From: Brachybacterium saurashtrense | Lineage (GTDB): Bacteria; Actinomycetota; Actinomycetes; Actinomycetales; Dermabacteraceae | Assembly (NCBI RefSeq): GCF_003355475.1 | Contig: NZ_CP031356.1 | Span: forward strand, 434,001-498,000 | Direction of reading: 5' to 3' | Length of the DNA: 64,000 nt | Shown here: one piece after another, positions 36,012 to 45,478 of the stretch | Position numbering within the stretch: position 1 is the stretch's first letter | Layout of the letters: each line of letters starts with the position of its first letter | The notes under the pieces: generated by a model | The model's database searches: none | Told to the model about the DNA's origin: nothing | What the model saw: only the letters and a program-made list of their open reading frames with translations | Made by a program: the position numbers and the translations under genes

Positions 36012-39000
36012 ATGGTCTACCCCGTCAGCGGAGACCCGCTCGTCCCCTCGCCGAACCTGCCCGCGCTCGAGAACGCGATCCAGGAGTTCTGGCGCACCGA
36101 TGACACCTTCCGCGCCTCGATCGCCCAGCGCGAGGGCGCCGAGGAGTTCGTCTTCTACGACGGGCCCCCCTTCGCCAACGGCCTGCCGCACTACGGCCAC
36201 CTGCTCACCGGCTTCGTCAAGGACGTCGTGCCGCGCTTCCGCACCATGTGCGGGTACCGGGTGGACCGCCGCTTCGGCTGGGACACCCACGGACTGCCCG
36301 CCGAGCTGGAGGCGATGCGGGAGCTGGGCATGACCGAGAAGTCCGAGATCGAGGCGATGGGGCTCAAGGAGTTCAACAACGCCGCGAAGGCCTCGGTGCT
36401 GAAGTACACCAAGGAGTGGGAGGAGTACGTCACCCGCCAGGCCCGCTGGGTGGACTTCGAGAACGACTACAAGACCCTCGACGTCACCTTCATGGAGTCG
36501 GTGCTGTGGGCGTTCAAGACCCTGCACGACAAGGGCCGGGCGTACGAGGGCTACTACGTGCTGCCCTACTGCTGGAAGGACCAGACCCCGCTCAGCGCGC
36601 ACGAGCTGCGCATGGACGACGACGTCTACCAGGAGCGACAGGACCAGACCGTCACCGTCACCTTCCCGTTCACCGGCGAGAAGGCGCAGCAGCTGGGGCT
36701 GGAGGGCGTCAACGCGCTGGCCTGGACCACCACCCCGTGGACCCTGCCCACCAACTTCTCCCTCGCCGTCGGGCCGGAGCTCGAGTACGCGGTGGTGCCC
36801 GCCGGCCCGCTCGGCGCCGCCGACGGCACCGCCGCGGGGGAGGGGCGGTACCTGATGGCCGCCGCGCTGCTGGGCTCCTACGCCGCGGAGCTCGGCTACG
36901 CCGATGCCGAGGCGGCGCTCGCCGCGATCGAGGAGCGCCGCTACGCCGGCGCGGAGCTGGAGCACGTGGAGTACACCCCGCTGTGGACGGTGTACTCCGA
37001 GGACCGCGAGCGGTGGGGCACCGAGAACGCCTGGATCGTCACCGTGGCGGACTACGTCTCCACCGACGACGGCACCGGCGTGGTCCACCAGGCCACCGCC
37101 TACGGCGAGATCGACCAGCAGGTCAACGCCGCCTACGGCATCCCCGTGATCGTCTCCGTGGACGACGGCGCCCAGTTCCTGGATTACTTCGCCGGCACCG
37201 ACCTCGACGAGATCGCCGGGCTGCAGGTGTTCGAGGCCAACCGCCCGCTTATCCGCAGCCTCCAGCGCGCCGGCCGCCTGCTGCGCGAGCAGTCCTACGT
37301 GCACTCCTACCCGCACTGCTGGCGCTGCCGCACCCCGCTGATCTACAAGGCGGTGAGCTCCTGGTACGTGAAGGTCGCCGATCAGCGCGAGCGGATGCTC
37401 GAGCTGAACGAGCAGATCGACTGGGTGCCGGGCAACGTCAAGCACGGCCAGTTCGGCAAGTGGATCGAGGGCGCCCGCGACTGGGCGATCTCCCGCAACC
37501 GCTACTGGGGCTCTCCCATCCCGGTGTGGAAGAGCGACGACCCGAACCACCCGCGCGTCGAGGTGTACGGCTCCCTCGCCGAGCTGGAAGAGGCCTTCGG
37601 CACCCTCCCGCGCGACGAGCACGGCGAGGTGAACCTCCACCGCCCCTACATCGACGAGCTCACCCGGCCCAATCCGGACGACCCCAGCGGGGCCTCCACC
37701 ATGCGCCGCATCCCCGAGGTGTTCGACGTCTGGTTCGACTCCGGCTCGATGCCGTTCGCGCAGGTGCACTACCCCTTCGAGAACACCGACTGGTTCTCCT
37801 CCCACAACCCGGCGGACTTCATCGTGGAGTACATCGGGCAGACCCGCGGCTGGTTCTACGTCATGCACGTGCTCTCCACCGCGCTGTTCGACCGCCCGGC
37901 GTTCACCTCGGTGATCTGCCACGGCATCGTGCTGGGCGAGGACGGGCAGAAGATGTCCAAGTCGCTGCGCAACTACCCCGACGTGCGCGAGATGTACGAC
38001 TCCTACGGGGCCGACGCGATGCGCTGGTTCCTCATGGCCTCGCCGATCCTGCGCGGCGGCAACCTGGTGGTCGACGAGCCGAAGATCCGCGATGCCACGC
38101 GCCAGGTGGTGCTGCCGCTGTGGAACGTGTGGTACTTCCTGGCGCTGTACGCGAACGCGGCGGGGGAGAAGGACGCCTCCGGCCGACCGACGGGGCACCG
38201 CGGCCGCACCCGGCACGACTCCACCGACGTGATGGACCGCTACCTGCTGGCCCGCACGGGCGACCTGGTGCGCGGGGTGAAGGAGTCGATGACGGCGCTG
38301 GCGATCGCCGACGCCGCCGAGCAGATCCACGACCACCTCGACATGCTCACCAACTGGTACGTGCGCCGCTCCCGCGACCGGTTCTGGGAGGGCGACGAGC
38401 AGGCGATCGACGTGCTGAGCACCTGCCTGGAGACCCTGTGCCGGGTGGCGGCGCCGCTGCTGCCGATGGTCACCGAGGAGATCTACCGCGAGCTCACCGG
38501 CGAGCGCTCCGTGCACCTCGCGGACTGGCCGGATGATGCGCTCTTCCCGCAGGACGCGGACCTGGTGGCGCGGATGGACGACGTGCGCGCCATCGCCAGC
38601 GCCGGCAACGCGCTGCGCAAGAAGGAGCAGCTGCGCGCCCGCCTGCCGCTCGCCGAGCTCACCGTGGTCCACCACGACCCGGCGGCGCTGGAGCCCTTCT
38701 CCGGAATCCTCGCCGACGAGCTGAACGTGAAGGCGGTGCGCCTGCTGGACGTGACCAGCGAGGAGGCGCAGGGCATGGGCGTCGAGCAGCGCCTGAGCGT
38801 CAACGCGCGCGCGGCCGGGCCGCGCCTGGGCAAGCAGGTCCAGACCGTCATCAAGGGCTCCAAGACGGGCGAGTGGTCCGTCGCCGAGGACGGCACCGTC
38901 ACTTCCGGCGGGATCGCGCTGGTCGAGGGCGAGTACTCGCTGGATCTGGTGGCCGGCCAGAGCGCGGCGCTGGAGGGCCGCAGCGTGGGCGTGCTGCGCG

Positions 39001-39308
39001 GCGGCGACTTCCTCGCGCTCGACACCCGGGTCACACCCGAGCTCGAGGCCGAGGGCACCGCCCGGGACGTGGTGCGGGCGATCCAGGCCGCACGCCGTGA
39101 GGCAGGGCTCGACGTCTCCGACCGGATCCGCCTCACCGTCGACGGCGACGAGGCGGTCACCGCCGCCGTCGCCGCGCACCGCGAGCTGGTCGCCGGCGAG
39201 GTGCTCGCCGTCGAGCTCGCGGTGCCGGCCGCACCGGCCGAGGGTGCGCATGCTGCGCAGGAGAAGGTCTCCGGCGGCACCGTGACGGTGTCCGTGGCCC
39301 GCGCCTGA
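36012..39308 (+). CDS. ileS: Isoleucine--tRNA ligase, large eukaryote-like type
   Basis: A 1098-aa class I synthetase. The HIGH motif reads HYGH (residues 60-63, in [12 protein letters not shown]) and KMSKS is at about residues 646-650 ([10 protein letters not shown]). The editing domain includes [14 protein letters not shown] and the HQA-containing [13 protein letters not shown]. Size and motifs place it in the long actinobacterial/eukaryote-like group (IleS2-like), not the ~930-aa E. coli type; members of this group are often insensitive to mupirocin, though this cannot be judged from motifs alone. No C-terminal zinc finger is seen. Expression is controlled by the upstream T-box. Confidence 0.97.
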   Translation: MVYPVSGDPLVPSPNLPALENAIQEFWRTDDTFRASIAQREGAEEFVFYDGPPFANGLPHYGHLLTGFVKDVVPRFRTMCGYRVDRRFGWDTHGLPAELEAMRELGMTEKSEIEAMGLKEFNNAAKASVLKYTKEWEEYVTRQARWVDFENDYKTLDVTFMESVLWAFKTLHDKGRAYEGYYVLPYCWKDQTPLSAHELRMDDDVYQERQDQTVTVTFPFTGEKAQQLGLEGVNALAWTTTPWTLPTNFSLAVGPELEYAVVPAGPLGAADGTAAGEGRYLMAAALLGSYAAELGYADAEAALAAIEERRYAGAELEHVEYTPLWTVYSEDRERWGTENAWIVTVADYVSTDDGTGVVHQATAYGEIDQQVNAAYGIPVIVSVDDGAQFLDYFAGTDLDEIAGLQVFEANRPLIRSLQRAGRLLREQSYVHSYPHCWRCRTPLIYKAVSSWYVKVADQRERMLELNEQIDWVPGNVKHGQFGKWIEGARDWAISRNRYWGSPIPVWKSDDPNHPRVEVYGSLAELEEAFGTLPRDEHGEVNLHRPYIDELTRPNPDDPSGASTMRRIPEVFDVWFDSGSMPFAQVHYPFENTDWFSSHNPADFIVEYIGQTRGWFYVMHVLSTALFDRPAFTSVICHGIVLGEDGQKMSKSLRNYPDVREMYDSYGADAMRWFLMASPILRGGNLVVDEPKIRDATRQVVLPLWNVWYFLALYANAAGEKDASGRPTGHRGRTRHDSTDVMDRYLLARTGDLVRGVKESMTALAIADAAEQIHDHLDMLTNWYVRRSRDRFWEGDEQAIDVLSTCLETLCRVAAPLLPMVTEEIYRELTGERSVHLADWPDDALFPQDADLVARMDDVRAIASAGNALRKKEQLRARLPLAELTVVHHDPAALEPFSGILADELNVKAVRLLDVTSEEAQGMGVEQRLSVNARAAGPRLGKQVQTVIKGSKTGEWSVAEDGTVTSGGIALVEGEYSLDLVAGQSAALEGRSVGVLRGGDFLALDTRVTPELEAEGTARDVVRAIQAARREAGLDVSDRIRLTVDGDEAVTAAVAAHRELVAGEVLAVELAVPAAPAEGAHAAQEKVSGGTVTVSVARA

Positions 39309-39318
39309 ACCCGGCCCA

Positions 39319-39356
39319 GCGACCGGCGCCCCCGTTCTCCCGGGGCCGCCGGTCGC
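39319..39356 (+). terminator. Hairpin terminator of ileS
   Basis: Nine-nt arms gcgaccggc/gccggtcgc, extended internally by cccg/cggg pairs, begin 11 nt after the ileS stop codon. No T tract follows. Confidence 0.6.
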
Positions 39357-39434
39357 CGGTGGCGGGGTGTCCGCCGTGCGCCGGGCCCTGCGCCGACGGG
39401 CCTCCCCTTCGGCGTCCACGGCGAGCCCGTCCTG

Positions 39435-39513
39435 CGGGCCGCGGGACCCTGGACATGGCATGCTCGGACCCGAGCCGACCGATGAGGGGATGAGCATGGT
39501 GAGCAGACGCGGA
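39435..39513 (+). repeat. Upstream region duplicated with the twin lipoprotein genes, copy 1
   Basis: These 79 nt recur at 39997-40075 with only two differences, 562 nt downstream. The block covers the ribosome site, start codon and first codons of each lipoprotein gene and about 60 nt before it. The preceding sequences (tccacggcgagcccgtc and tccacaggcagcccgtc) are also alike. The duplication thus included the promoter region. Confidence 0.9.
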
Positions 39514-39939
39514 GCACTGGGAGGCGCCGCCGCCGCGGCGGCGATGATGCTGAGCGGCTGCGGGCTGAGCGGCAAGGACGTCTCTGCCGAGGCGCAGGAG
39601 GCGGCCGCCGCGGTGGACGGCGTGACCTCCGCCGTGCTCGAGCAGAAGCTCGGCTCGCGCTTCCAGAGCCTCCTGCGCGGCCGCCTCGCGATCGCGGAGT
39701 CCGGGCACGAGGCCGGGCTCGCCGTGTACGACGAGGCGATGCGCGCCGTCGTCACCGTGATCCATGACCGCCTCGACGACGAGACCGCGCGGCGCATGCA
39801 GGTCGGAGGGATCATCGGGGTGCTCACCGAGAGGGCGGAGCTCGACGCCCTCGACCTCGACCCCGATATGCCGGTCGAGGACCCGCGCCTGGACCGGGTG
39901 AGCGCCGGTGCCTTCTACGCCCGCTACGGCCTGGGCTGA
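39496..39939 (+). CDS. Putative lipoprotein, twin copy A
   Basis: A 147-aa protein with a lipoprotein signal: basic start MVSRRG, hydrophobic Ala-rich core and lipobox LSGC (MMLSGCG). The mature part starts with GKDVSAEAQEAAAAVDGVTSA and has one recognisable conserved core, VYDEAMRAVVTVIHDRLDD, shared with its neighbour. No catalytic residues are evident; the alternating pattern suggests a small alpha/beta domain exposed on the outer membrane face. Start chosen at the second ATG because GAGGGG lies 6 nt upstream. It arose together with the next gene by tandem duplication. Confidence 0.7.
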   Translation: MVSRRGALGGAAAAAAMMLSGCGLSGKDVSAEAQEAAAAVDGVTSAVLEQKLGSRFQSLLRGRLAIAESGHEAGLAVYDEAMRAVVTVIHDRLDDETARRMQVGGIIGVLTERAELDALDLDPDMPVEDPRLDRVSAGAFYARYGLG

Positions 39940-39996
39940 GCGCCCGCCCCTGAGAGGGGTCTCGTCTCCGTCCACGTCCACAGGCAGCCCGTCCCA

Positions 39997-40075
39997 CGGG
40001 CCGCGGGATCCTGGACATGGCATGCTCGGACCCAAGCCGACCGATGAGGGGATGAGCATGGTGAGCAGACGCGGA
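39997..40075 (+). repeat. Upstream region duplicated with the twin lipoprotein genes, copy 2
   Basis: Second copy of the 79-nt block described at 39435-39513; two mismatches in 79. Confidence 0.9.
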
Positions 40076-40498
40076 CTTCTGGGTGGTGCCGCCGCTCTGG
40101 CGGCAGCGCTGAGCGGCTGCTCGCTGCGAGGGAAGGATGTCTCCGCCGACGCTCAGAAGGCCGCCGAAGCGGTGGACGGGGTCTCCTCCGTCGCCCTCGA
40201 GCAGAGGGCGGGCGCGAACTTCGAACGGCTGCTGAACGGCCGCATCGAGATCGCCGAGGAGGACCGTGCCACGGGGATCGCCGTGTACGACGACGCGATG
40301 CGAGTCATCGTGACCGTCATCCACGACCGTCTCGATGACTCGGAGGCGCGATCGCTGCGGGTCGGCGGCATCATGGCGGAGCTCGCCGACGGGACGGAGC
40401 TCGATGTCTTCGTGCTCGATCCCGACACCCCGGGGGAGGACCCGCGCCTGGACCAGGTGCACGCCGGCGCCTTCTACGGGAGGTACGGGCTGACCTGA
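40058..40498 (+). CDS. Putative lipoprotein, twin copy B
   Basis: A 146-aa paralog of copy A, with lipobox LSGC (AALSGCS), then GKDVSADAQKAAEAVDGVSSVALEQ, and the shared core VYDDAMRVIVTVIHDRLDD. The C-terminal end VHAGAFYGRYGLT matches VSAGAFYARYGLG of copy A. The proteins have diverged more than the 79-nt upstream block, which suggests selection on the regulatory or start region, or more recent gene conversion there. Function unknown. Confidence 0.7.
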   Translation: MVSRRGLLGGAAALAAALSGCSLRGKDVSADAQKAAEAVDGVSSVALEQRAGANFERLLNGRIEIAEEDRATGIAVYDDAMRVIVTVIHDRLDDSEARSLRVGGIMAELADGTELDVFVLDPDTPGEDPRLDQVHAGAFYGRYGLT

Positions 40499-40562
40499 GT
40501 CAGGGCTCGGCGTCTGTGCGAGCAGGGGGCGTGGACGGTCGATGTGCGGGCCGACGCGGTGC

Positions 40563-42113
40563 TCAGGCCGGTCCGCGACCGACGGTCACCACCTGCGAGC
40601 GGGAGACGTACGTCCCCTCCCCGAGGTACACGCCGGTGAGGTCGTCCTGGAGCGCGGAGAGCGTGGGATCGGACGCGGTCGCCCGCTGGACCGAGCCGGC
40701 ATAGCCGCCGGAAGGATCCTTGCCGGGCCCCACCGAGTCGTGGTTCGCCTCGAGCACCGGCACCGGGTTCCAGCCAGTCCCCGGATACGGGTCCAGGGTG
40801 ACCTCGTGACGGTTCGGTGCGCTGAGCGTCCCACCATCGATCTGGAGCCCCTGCAGATCGGTGGTGGCGATCAGATCGCCCCCGAAGCCGCCGCGGCCGA
40901 TCGACGCCTCGTGGTTGACGTTGATGGATTCCGTCGTCCCCTGCGCGGGGACGACGGTCTGCACCGGCGAGCCCACGGAGAAGGTGTGGGTGATGTTGTA
41001 GCTGCCCGGCTCCCCGCTGCGGGAGTTGACGCCGGGGTCGGCGGCGAGCTGGTTCGCGACGATCCCGCCCTGTGAGTGGCCCACGATCATCACGTCCGCG
41101 CCCGGGGGGATGCCCGCCGCCTCCATCGCGGCACGCACATCGTCGATCGCGGCGGGATCCTGCCCGGCGACCAGGCGCAGGTTCGATCCCCAGTCGCGGG
41201 AGTTGCCCTGCCCGCCGTAGGCGCCCGGGACGTCGTAGATGTCGGCCCCCTCGGTGGGCGGCACCTGCACGATGTACGCGGGGTCCCCGCCGCCGGCGCG
41301 CTGGACCTCCTGAACGCCGATCTGTCCGTGCTCCAAGGGGCCGCCGAGGTTCTCCATGCGCAGGGCGTCGTTGTCGAGGATCAGGTCCTGCAGGGTCTGC
41401 GGGCTCCGTGCGGGGGCGTCGTCGGTGCGCACCGACTCCACGATCCCGCCGGGGCGGTCGTCCAGCAGCGGTGTGTCCTCGCCGGTGACCGCCTCGTAGA
41501 TGCCGACGCCGGCCGAGCCGGCCGTGAGCAGTCCGGCCGCGCCCACCTCGGCGATCGTCGGGACCCGCTCACCGGTGACCCAGTCCTCCAGGATGCCCCC
41601 GAAGTGACCGGCGTCCCGCTGGAACTGCGCGATCCCGTCAGTGTTCACGCCGAACAGGCCCAGCCCGCCCTCGAGCACGTCGATACCGGTGTCGACGCCC
41701 CAGCCGATGCTGTCCGAGATCAGCCCGGCGAGATCCGAGGCGACACCCTCGAGCGGCTCCTCGAGCCAGTTCGGCAGCCAGGGGTTGTCCTCGTGGAGGT
41801 ACCCGTCACCGTTCCCGGACCCGCCGCCCGCGCCCGGGGCGCCGTCCGCGGACGAGGCGGCATCCTGCTCGTCCGCGTCGGCGAGAGCCTCGTCACTCAG
41901 CGCACGCAGGTCCGTGCACAGCCCCTCGAGCCGCTGCGCGGCGAGGGACGTCCAGCGGTCGCGGAACTGCTCGGCGTCCGCGCCCGTCCACGCCGCGGAG
42001 TGCACCGCGGTGCTCAGGCGGGAGGTGAGGTGCTCGACCTCCCCGGAGGCTGTGCGCAGACGGTCGGCGTGTGCGCGCACCTGGTCGGTGTCCATCCCCC
42101 AGAACGCGGTCAT
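40563..42113 (-). CDS. WXG100-domain protein fused to an alpha/beta hydrolase (putative type VII-secreted lipase/esterase)
   Basis: A 516-aa protein. Residues 1-85 are predicted helical with the WxG turn AAWTGADAEQFRDRW (Trp42), the mark of ESAT-6/WXG100 proteins exported by type VII secretion. A Gly/Ser/Asp-rich linker follows (GAPGAGGGSGNGDG), then a middle region with no known motif, then an alpha/beta hydrolase: nucleophile Ser347 in VGHSQGG (GxSxG) and probable catalytic His458 in ANHDSVGPG. There is no Sec signal peptide. Substrate unknown. It overlaps the upstream EspG-like gene by 4 nt. No ESX core genes are in the window, so export would depend on a system elsewhere. Confidence 0.75.
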   Translation of the reverse strand: MTAFWGMDTDQVRAHADRLRTASGEVEHLTSRLSTAVHSAAWTGADAEQFRDRWTSLAAQRLEGLCTDLRALSDEALADADEQDAASSADGAPGAGGGSGNGDGYLHEDNPWLPNWLEEPLEGVASDLAGLISDSIGWGVDTGIDVLEGGLGLFGVNTDGIAQFQRDAGHFGGILEDWVTGERVPTIAEVGAAGLLTAGSAGVGIYEAVTGEDTPLLDDRPGGIVESVRTDDAPARSPQTLQDLILDNDALRMENLGGPLEHGQIGVQEVQRAGGGDPAYIVQVPPTEGADIYDVPGAYGGQGNSRDWGSNLRLVAGQDPAAIDDVRAAMEAAGIPPGADVMIVGHSQGGIVANQLAADPGVNSRSGEPGSYNITHTFSVGSPVQTVVPAQGTTESINVNHEASIGRGGFGGDLIATTDLQGLQIDGGTLSAPNRHEVTLDPYPGTGWNPVPVLEANHDSVGPGKDPSGGYAGSVQRATASDPTLSALQDDLTGVYLGEGTYVSRSQVVTVGRGPA

Positions 42114-42892
42114 CGCGCACCTCCCGGCGTGGAGGTCTCGGCGGCGAAGCGGAGCCCCTGCTCGAGGATCGGCAGGAGCGTGCCGAGCACGTCGCCTCCG
42201 CCCACGGGACGGACCGTCAGGGGCTCGCTTCCCGGAGCGTCCATCCGGTACATGCCGCTGCGGCCGGTCACCCACAGGCGGGACCAGGACACCGGCGCCT
42301 CCGCCACCTGCCGATCCGGGTCGTGGAGGCTCAGGGAGAGGGAGAGTCGGGGCCCGGCCGCGGTGAGCGCATCCTGCAGTGCGGGGTCGAGTCCGGGCAG
42401 CGTCGCGAGGGCTTCCTCGGCGGGCACGCCGTCCGCCAGCGCGGCCTGCGCGAGACGGGTCTGCTCCGGGGTCAGCCGCAGTGCGTCGTCGTCGGCGATC
42501 TCGAGCCGGGCCGGGGCGAGGTCGATCCCGGACTCCTCGAGCAGGTCGGCGACCGTCGTGGGCACCTCGGCGACCTCGAGCTCGGTCCAGCGGGAGGCGT
42601 CGTCGTCCTCGGCCCTCTCCACGGTCGCGCCGGCGGGGTCCAGGCCGATCCGCAGGCGCCGGGTCCGCTCCCCGGCGGTCACCGCCACGACCAGCAGCGC
42701 GGGGGCGGTGAGCTGGCGCCGCACGAGGTCGGCACCATCCGCGCCGGTCGACTCCACCGCAGGGGAGCGGGGCGGGGGCGCGCCGGCATCGTCCACCAGC
42801 GCCCGGTAGACAGGGTTCCAGGGCGCGGTCGCTCCCGGGCCGTCGCCCACCCACTGCGCCGCGCGCTGCACGGTCGCGATCACCTCGGCCAT
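42110..42892 (-). CDS. Hypothetical protein, possible EspG-like chaperone for the WXG100-lipase
   Basis: A 260-aa soluble protein with alternating beta strands and helices, no signal and no membrane segment. The features LTAPALLVVAVTAGERTRRLRIGLDP and SRLWVTGRSGMYRMDAPGSEPLTVRPVGGGDVLGTLLPIL are reminiscent of EspG-type chaperones of ESX systems, but the similarity is judged by eye and is weak. Its stop overlaps the start of the WXG100-lipase gene by 4 nt, which suggests the two products work together. GGAGGAGGGG precedes the ATG; another ATG 21 nt upstream is possible. Promoters for it and the divergent folC must lie in 42893-43135. Confidence 0.5.
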   Translation of the reverse strand: MAEVIATVQRAAQWVGDGPGATAPWNPVYRALVDDAGAPPPRSPAVESTGADGADLVRRQLTAPALLVVAVTAGERTRRLRIGLDPAGATVERAEDDDASRWTELEVAEVPTTVADLLEESGIDLAPARLEIADDDALRLTPEQTRLAQAALADGVPAEEALATLPGLDPALQDALTAAGPRLSLSLSLHDPDRQVAEAPVSWSRLWVTGRSGMYRMDAPGSEPLTVRPVGGGDVLGTLLPILEQGLRFAAETSTPGGAR

Positions 42893-43135
42893 CGCCGCCC
42901 CTCCTCCGCTCATGACCCCGTCGGTCGTCAATCCTGCCCTCGAGGCTATGCGCCAGGTCACAGGGAGGCGATGGGGACTTCTGCCCATGGGGACGGAGCC
43001 GGGGTGGGGAGGAACGGTCACAGCCTCCCCTCGTACACTGGGCCCGCCCACCGCACTCCCGCCCGCCGCGCCTCCGTTCACCGCGGCAGGCCCGCCGCCA
43101 TCCCGCCGCCGTCCCCACCCCGCCGAGGAGCCCCT

Positions 43136-44506
43136 GTGCCGCGTCCCATCCGCCAGACCATGTCGCCCGAGCTGCGCGAGGTCTACGCGGCGCTCCTCGA
43201 GCGCGCGCCCGAGAACCGGATCGAGCCGGACCTCTCGCGGATCCAGCGCGTGATGGAGCTGATGGGGGATCCGCAGAACTCCTACCGCTCGATCCGGATC
43301 GCGGGCACCAACGGCAAGACCACCACCGCCCGGATCCTGGAGCGCATCCTGCGCGAGGCGGGCCTGCGCACCGGCCGCACCACCAGTCCGCACCTGCGCT
43401 CCCCGGTGGAGCGCATCGCGATCGACGGCGCCTCGATCGACGAGGAGGGCTTCCTGCAGGCCTACCGGGACGTGGAGCCCTTCGCGGCGATCGTCGACGC
43501 CGAGCAGGAGGCCGCCGGGGGAGTGCGGCTCACCTATTTCGAGTACCTCACCGCGATGGCCTTCCAGGCCTTCGCCTCCGCCCCGGTGGACGTGGCCGTG
43601 GTGGAGACAGGACTGGGCGGCACCTGGGACGCCACCGGCGCCGTGGCGCCGGACGTCGCCGTGATCACCCCGATCTCCCTGGACCACCAGGACTACCTCG
43701 GCGACACCATCGCCGAGATCGCCGGGGAGAAGGCCGGGATCCTCACCGCGGACGCCACCGCGATCCTCGCCTCCCAGCCCTACGAGGATGCCGCCGACGT
43801 GCTGCGCGAGCGGATCACCGAGCTCGGCATCGAGGCCGCGATCGAGGACCAGCAGATCGGGGTGCTGGCCCGCACCCCGGGCGTGGGCGGTCAGATGCTC
43901 AGCCTGCAGGGCATCGCCGGGCGCTACGAGGAGGTGTTCCTCTCCCTGCTCGGCGAGCACCAGGCCCGCAACGCCCTGCTCGCCCTCGCCGCCGCGGAGG
44001 CGCTGCTGGGGGACGGCAGCACGCCCCTGGACCAGGAGATGCTCGGCGCCGCGCTGTCCACGATCACCTCGCCGGGCCGCGCCGAGGTGGTGCGCCAGGC
44101 GCCGACGATGCTGGTCGACGCCGCCCACAACCCCGCCGGCGCCCTCACCCTGGTCGAGACGGTGCGGGAGAACTTCCGCTTCACCCGCACCGTGGGCCTG
44201 GTGGGCATCCTGCAGGACAAGGACGCCGCCGAGATCCTCGAGGTGCTCGAACCGCTGCTGGACAGCGTGGTGATCACCCAGTCCGGCTCCCCCCGGGCGA
44301 TCTCCGCGGACCGCCTGGCGGACCTCGCCCGTGACGTCTTCGAGGACGAGGACCGCGTGCTGGAGCAGGCCTCCCTGCCCGATGCGATCCAGGCCGCGGT
44401 GGACCTCGCCGAGTCCGAGGGCGATCAGTTCGGCGGCGTGGTGGTCGCCGGCTCGGTGACCCTCGCGGCCGAGGTGCGCGACCTGCTGGGCCTGGAGGAG
44501 GACTGA
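43136..44506 (+). CDS. folC: Bifunctional folylpolyglutamate synthase/dihydrofolate synthase
   Basis: A 456-aa Mur-ligase-like enzyme that adds glutamate to dihydropteroate or folates. The P-loop is GTNGKTTTARIL; other landmarks are TTSPHLRSPVERIAIDG, EYLTAMAFQAFA, VVETGLGGTWDATG, ITPISLDHQDYLG, EIAGEKAGI and the C-terminal VDAAHNPAGALTL. The GTG start at 43136 has GAGGAG 5 nt upstream. TACACT at 43034-43039 is the likely -10 box. In Actinobacteria folC is commonly followed by a DUF4233 gene and ndk, as here. Confidence 0.95.
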   Translation: MPRPIRQTMSPELREVYAALLERAPENRIEPDLSRIQRVMELMGDPQNSYRSIRIAGTNGKTTTARILERILREAGLRTGRTTSPHLRSPVERIAIDGASIDEEGFLQAYRDVEPFAAIVDAEQEAAGGVRLTYFEYLTAMAFQAFASAPVDVAVVETGLGGTWDATGAVAPDVAVITPISLDHQDYLGDTIAEIAGEKAGILTADATAILASQPYEDAADVLRERITELGIEAAIEDQQIGVLARTPGVGGQMLSLQGIAGRYEEVFLSLLGEHQARNALLALAAAEALLGDGSTPLDQEMLGAALSTITSPGRAEVVRQAPTMLVDAAHNPAGALTLVETVRENFRFTRTVGLVGILQDKDAAEILEVLEPLLDSVVITQSGSPRAISADRLADLARDVFEDEDRVLEQASLPDAIQAAVDLAESEGDQFGGVVVAGSVTLAAEVRDLLGLEED

Positions 44507-44508
44507 CC

Positions 44509-44919
44509 ATGGACCTGGACCTCGCCCCCTCGCCCCGCCCCCACGGCGCGCAGCGCATGTTCTGCGCCACGATCCTGGTGATCGAGGCGTTCGTGGTGTT
44601 CTTCGCCGTCCTCGCCGCCCACCAGCTGGTCCCCGAGGACCGCGTGCTCACCTGGGTGTGGGGCCTGCTCACCGTGCTCGCGCTGCTGGGCTGCTCCGGC
44701 ATGCTGCGACGCGGGGCGTGGCCGTACTGGCTCGGCATGGTGCTGCAGCTGCCAGTGATCCTGCTGGGACTGCAGGTCACGGCCATGTGGGTGGTGGGAG
44801 CCGGCTTCGCCGCCCTCTATGCCTACAGCACCTTCAAGGGCCATCAGCTGGACCGGGAGAAGGATGCGGTGGACGCGGAGGTGCTGCGCGCCCGCGAGCA
44901 GGAGGGTCCAGCCGCCTGA
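44509..44919 (+). CDS. DUF4233 membrane protein
   Basis: A 136-aa integral membrane protein with about four hydrophobic segments (MFCATILVIEAFVVFFAVLAAHQ, VWGLLTVLALLGCSGML, WPYWLGMVLQLPVILLGL, MWVVGAGFAALYAYSTF) and a charged C terminus (DREKDAVDAEVLRAREQE). Size, topology and position directly after folC (2 nt) match the actinobacterial DUF4233 family. Function unknown. Confidence 0.85.
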   Translation: MDLDLAPSPRPHGAQRMFCATILVIEAFVVFFAVLAAHQLVPEDRVLTWVWGLLTVLALLGCSGMLRRGAWPYWLGMVLQLPVILLGLQVTAMWVVGAGFAALYAYSTFKGHQLDREKDAVDAEVLRAREQEGPAA

Positions 44920-44971
44920 ACGGCCCGGACGGCCCGTTCGAGCGCCCCGGAACCGTGGGTACCCTGGGGGC

Positions 44972-45397
44972 ATGACTGCACAGCGCACACTCGTCCTGCT
45001 CAAGCCCGACGCCGTTCAGCGCGGCCTGCGCGGGGAGATCCTCCGCCGCCTCGAGGCGAAGGGGTACGGCATCGTCGCCCTCGCCCAGCGCACCGCCACG
45101 GCAGAGGAGCTCGCCGCCCACTACGCCGAGCACGAGGGCAAGCCGTTCTACCCCGGCCTCGTGGAGTACATGAGCGCCTCCCCGCTGGTGGCGATCGTCG
45201 CCGAGGGCGTGAACGTGATCCCCGGCTTCCGCTCCCTGGCCGGCGCCACCAACCCCACCGAGGCCGCGCCCGGCACCATCCGCGGCGACCTCGCCTGCGA
45301 GCAGGACCTCCCCGTCATCCAGAACCTCGTGCACGGCTCGGACTCCGAGGAGTCCGCCGCGCGCGAGATCGCCATCTGGTTCCCCGAGCTCGGCTGA
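44972..45397 (+). CDS. ndk: Nucleoside-diphosphate kinase
   Basis: A 141-aa kinase that balances nucleoside triphosphates. The N terminus TLVLLKPDAVQRGLRGEI holds the catalytic Lys, and NLVHGSDSEESAAREIAIWF holds the phospho-His (His in VHGSD). The length fits the family. The ATG lies 6 nt after a TACCCT box (44960-44965), so the transcript is probably leaderless. Confidence 0.96.
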   Translation: MTAQRTLVLLKPDAVQRGLRGEILRRLEAKGYGIVALAQRTATAEELAAHYAEHEGKPFYPGLVEYMSASPLVAIVAEGVNVIPGFRSLAGATNPTEAAPGTIRGDLACEQDLPVIQNLVHGSDSEESAAREIAIWFPELG

Positions 45398-45478
45398 GCC
45401 CACCCCGTCCCGGCCGGGAGCTGCGCGGTCGCCCCACGCCACCGCGCGGCCCCGGCCGCCGAGTGCAGAAGAAGGATC

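Noticed and set aside
34929-39827. 1632-aa reading frame on the minus strand opposite ileS
   Set aside because: It is antisense to the T-box and ileS, has low-complexity composition and no motif; such frames arise from the very high GC in third codon positions of the real gene. The same holds for the long minus frames at 11936-15238 and 49095-53366.
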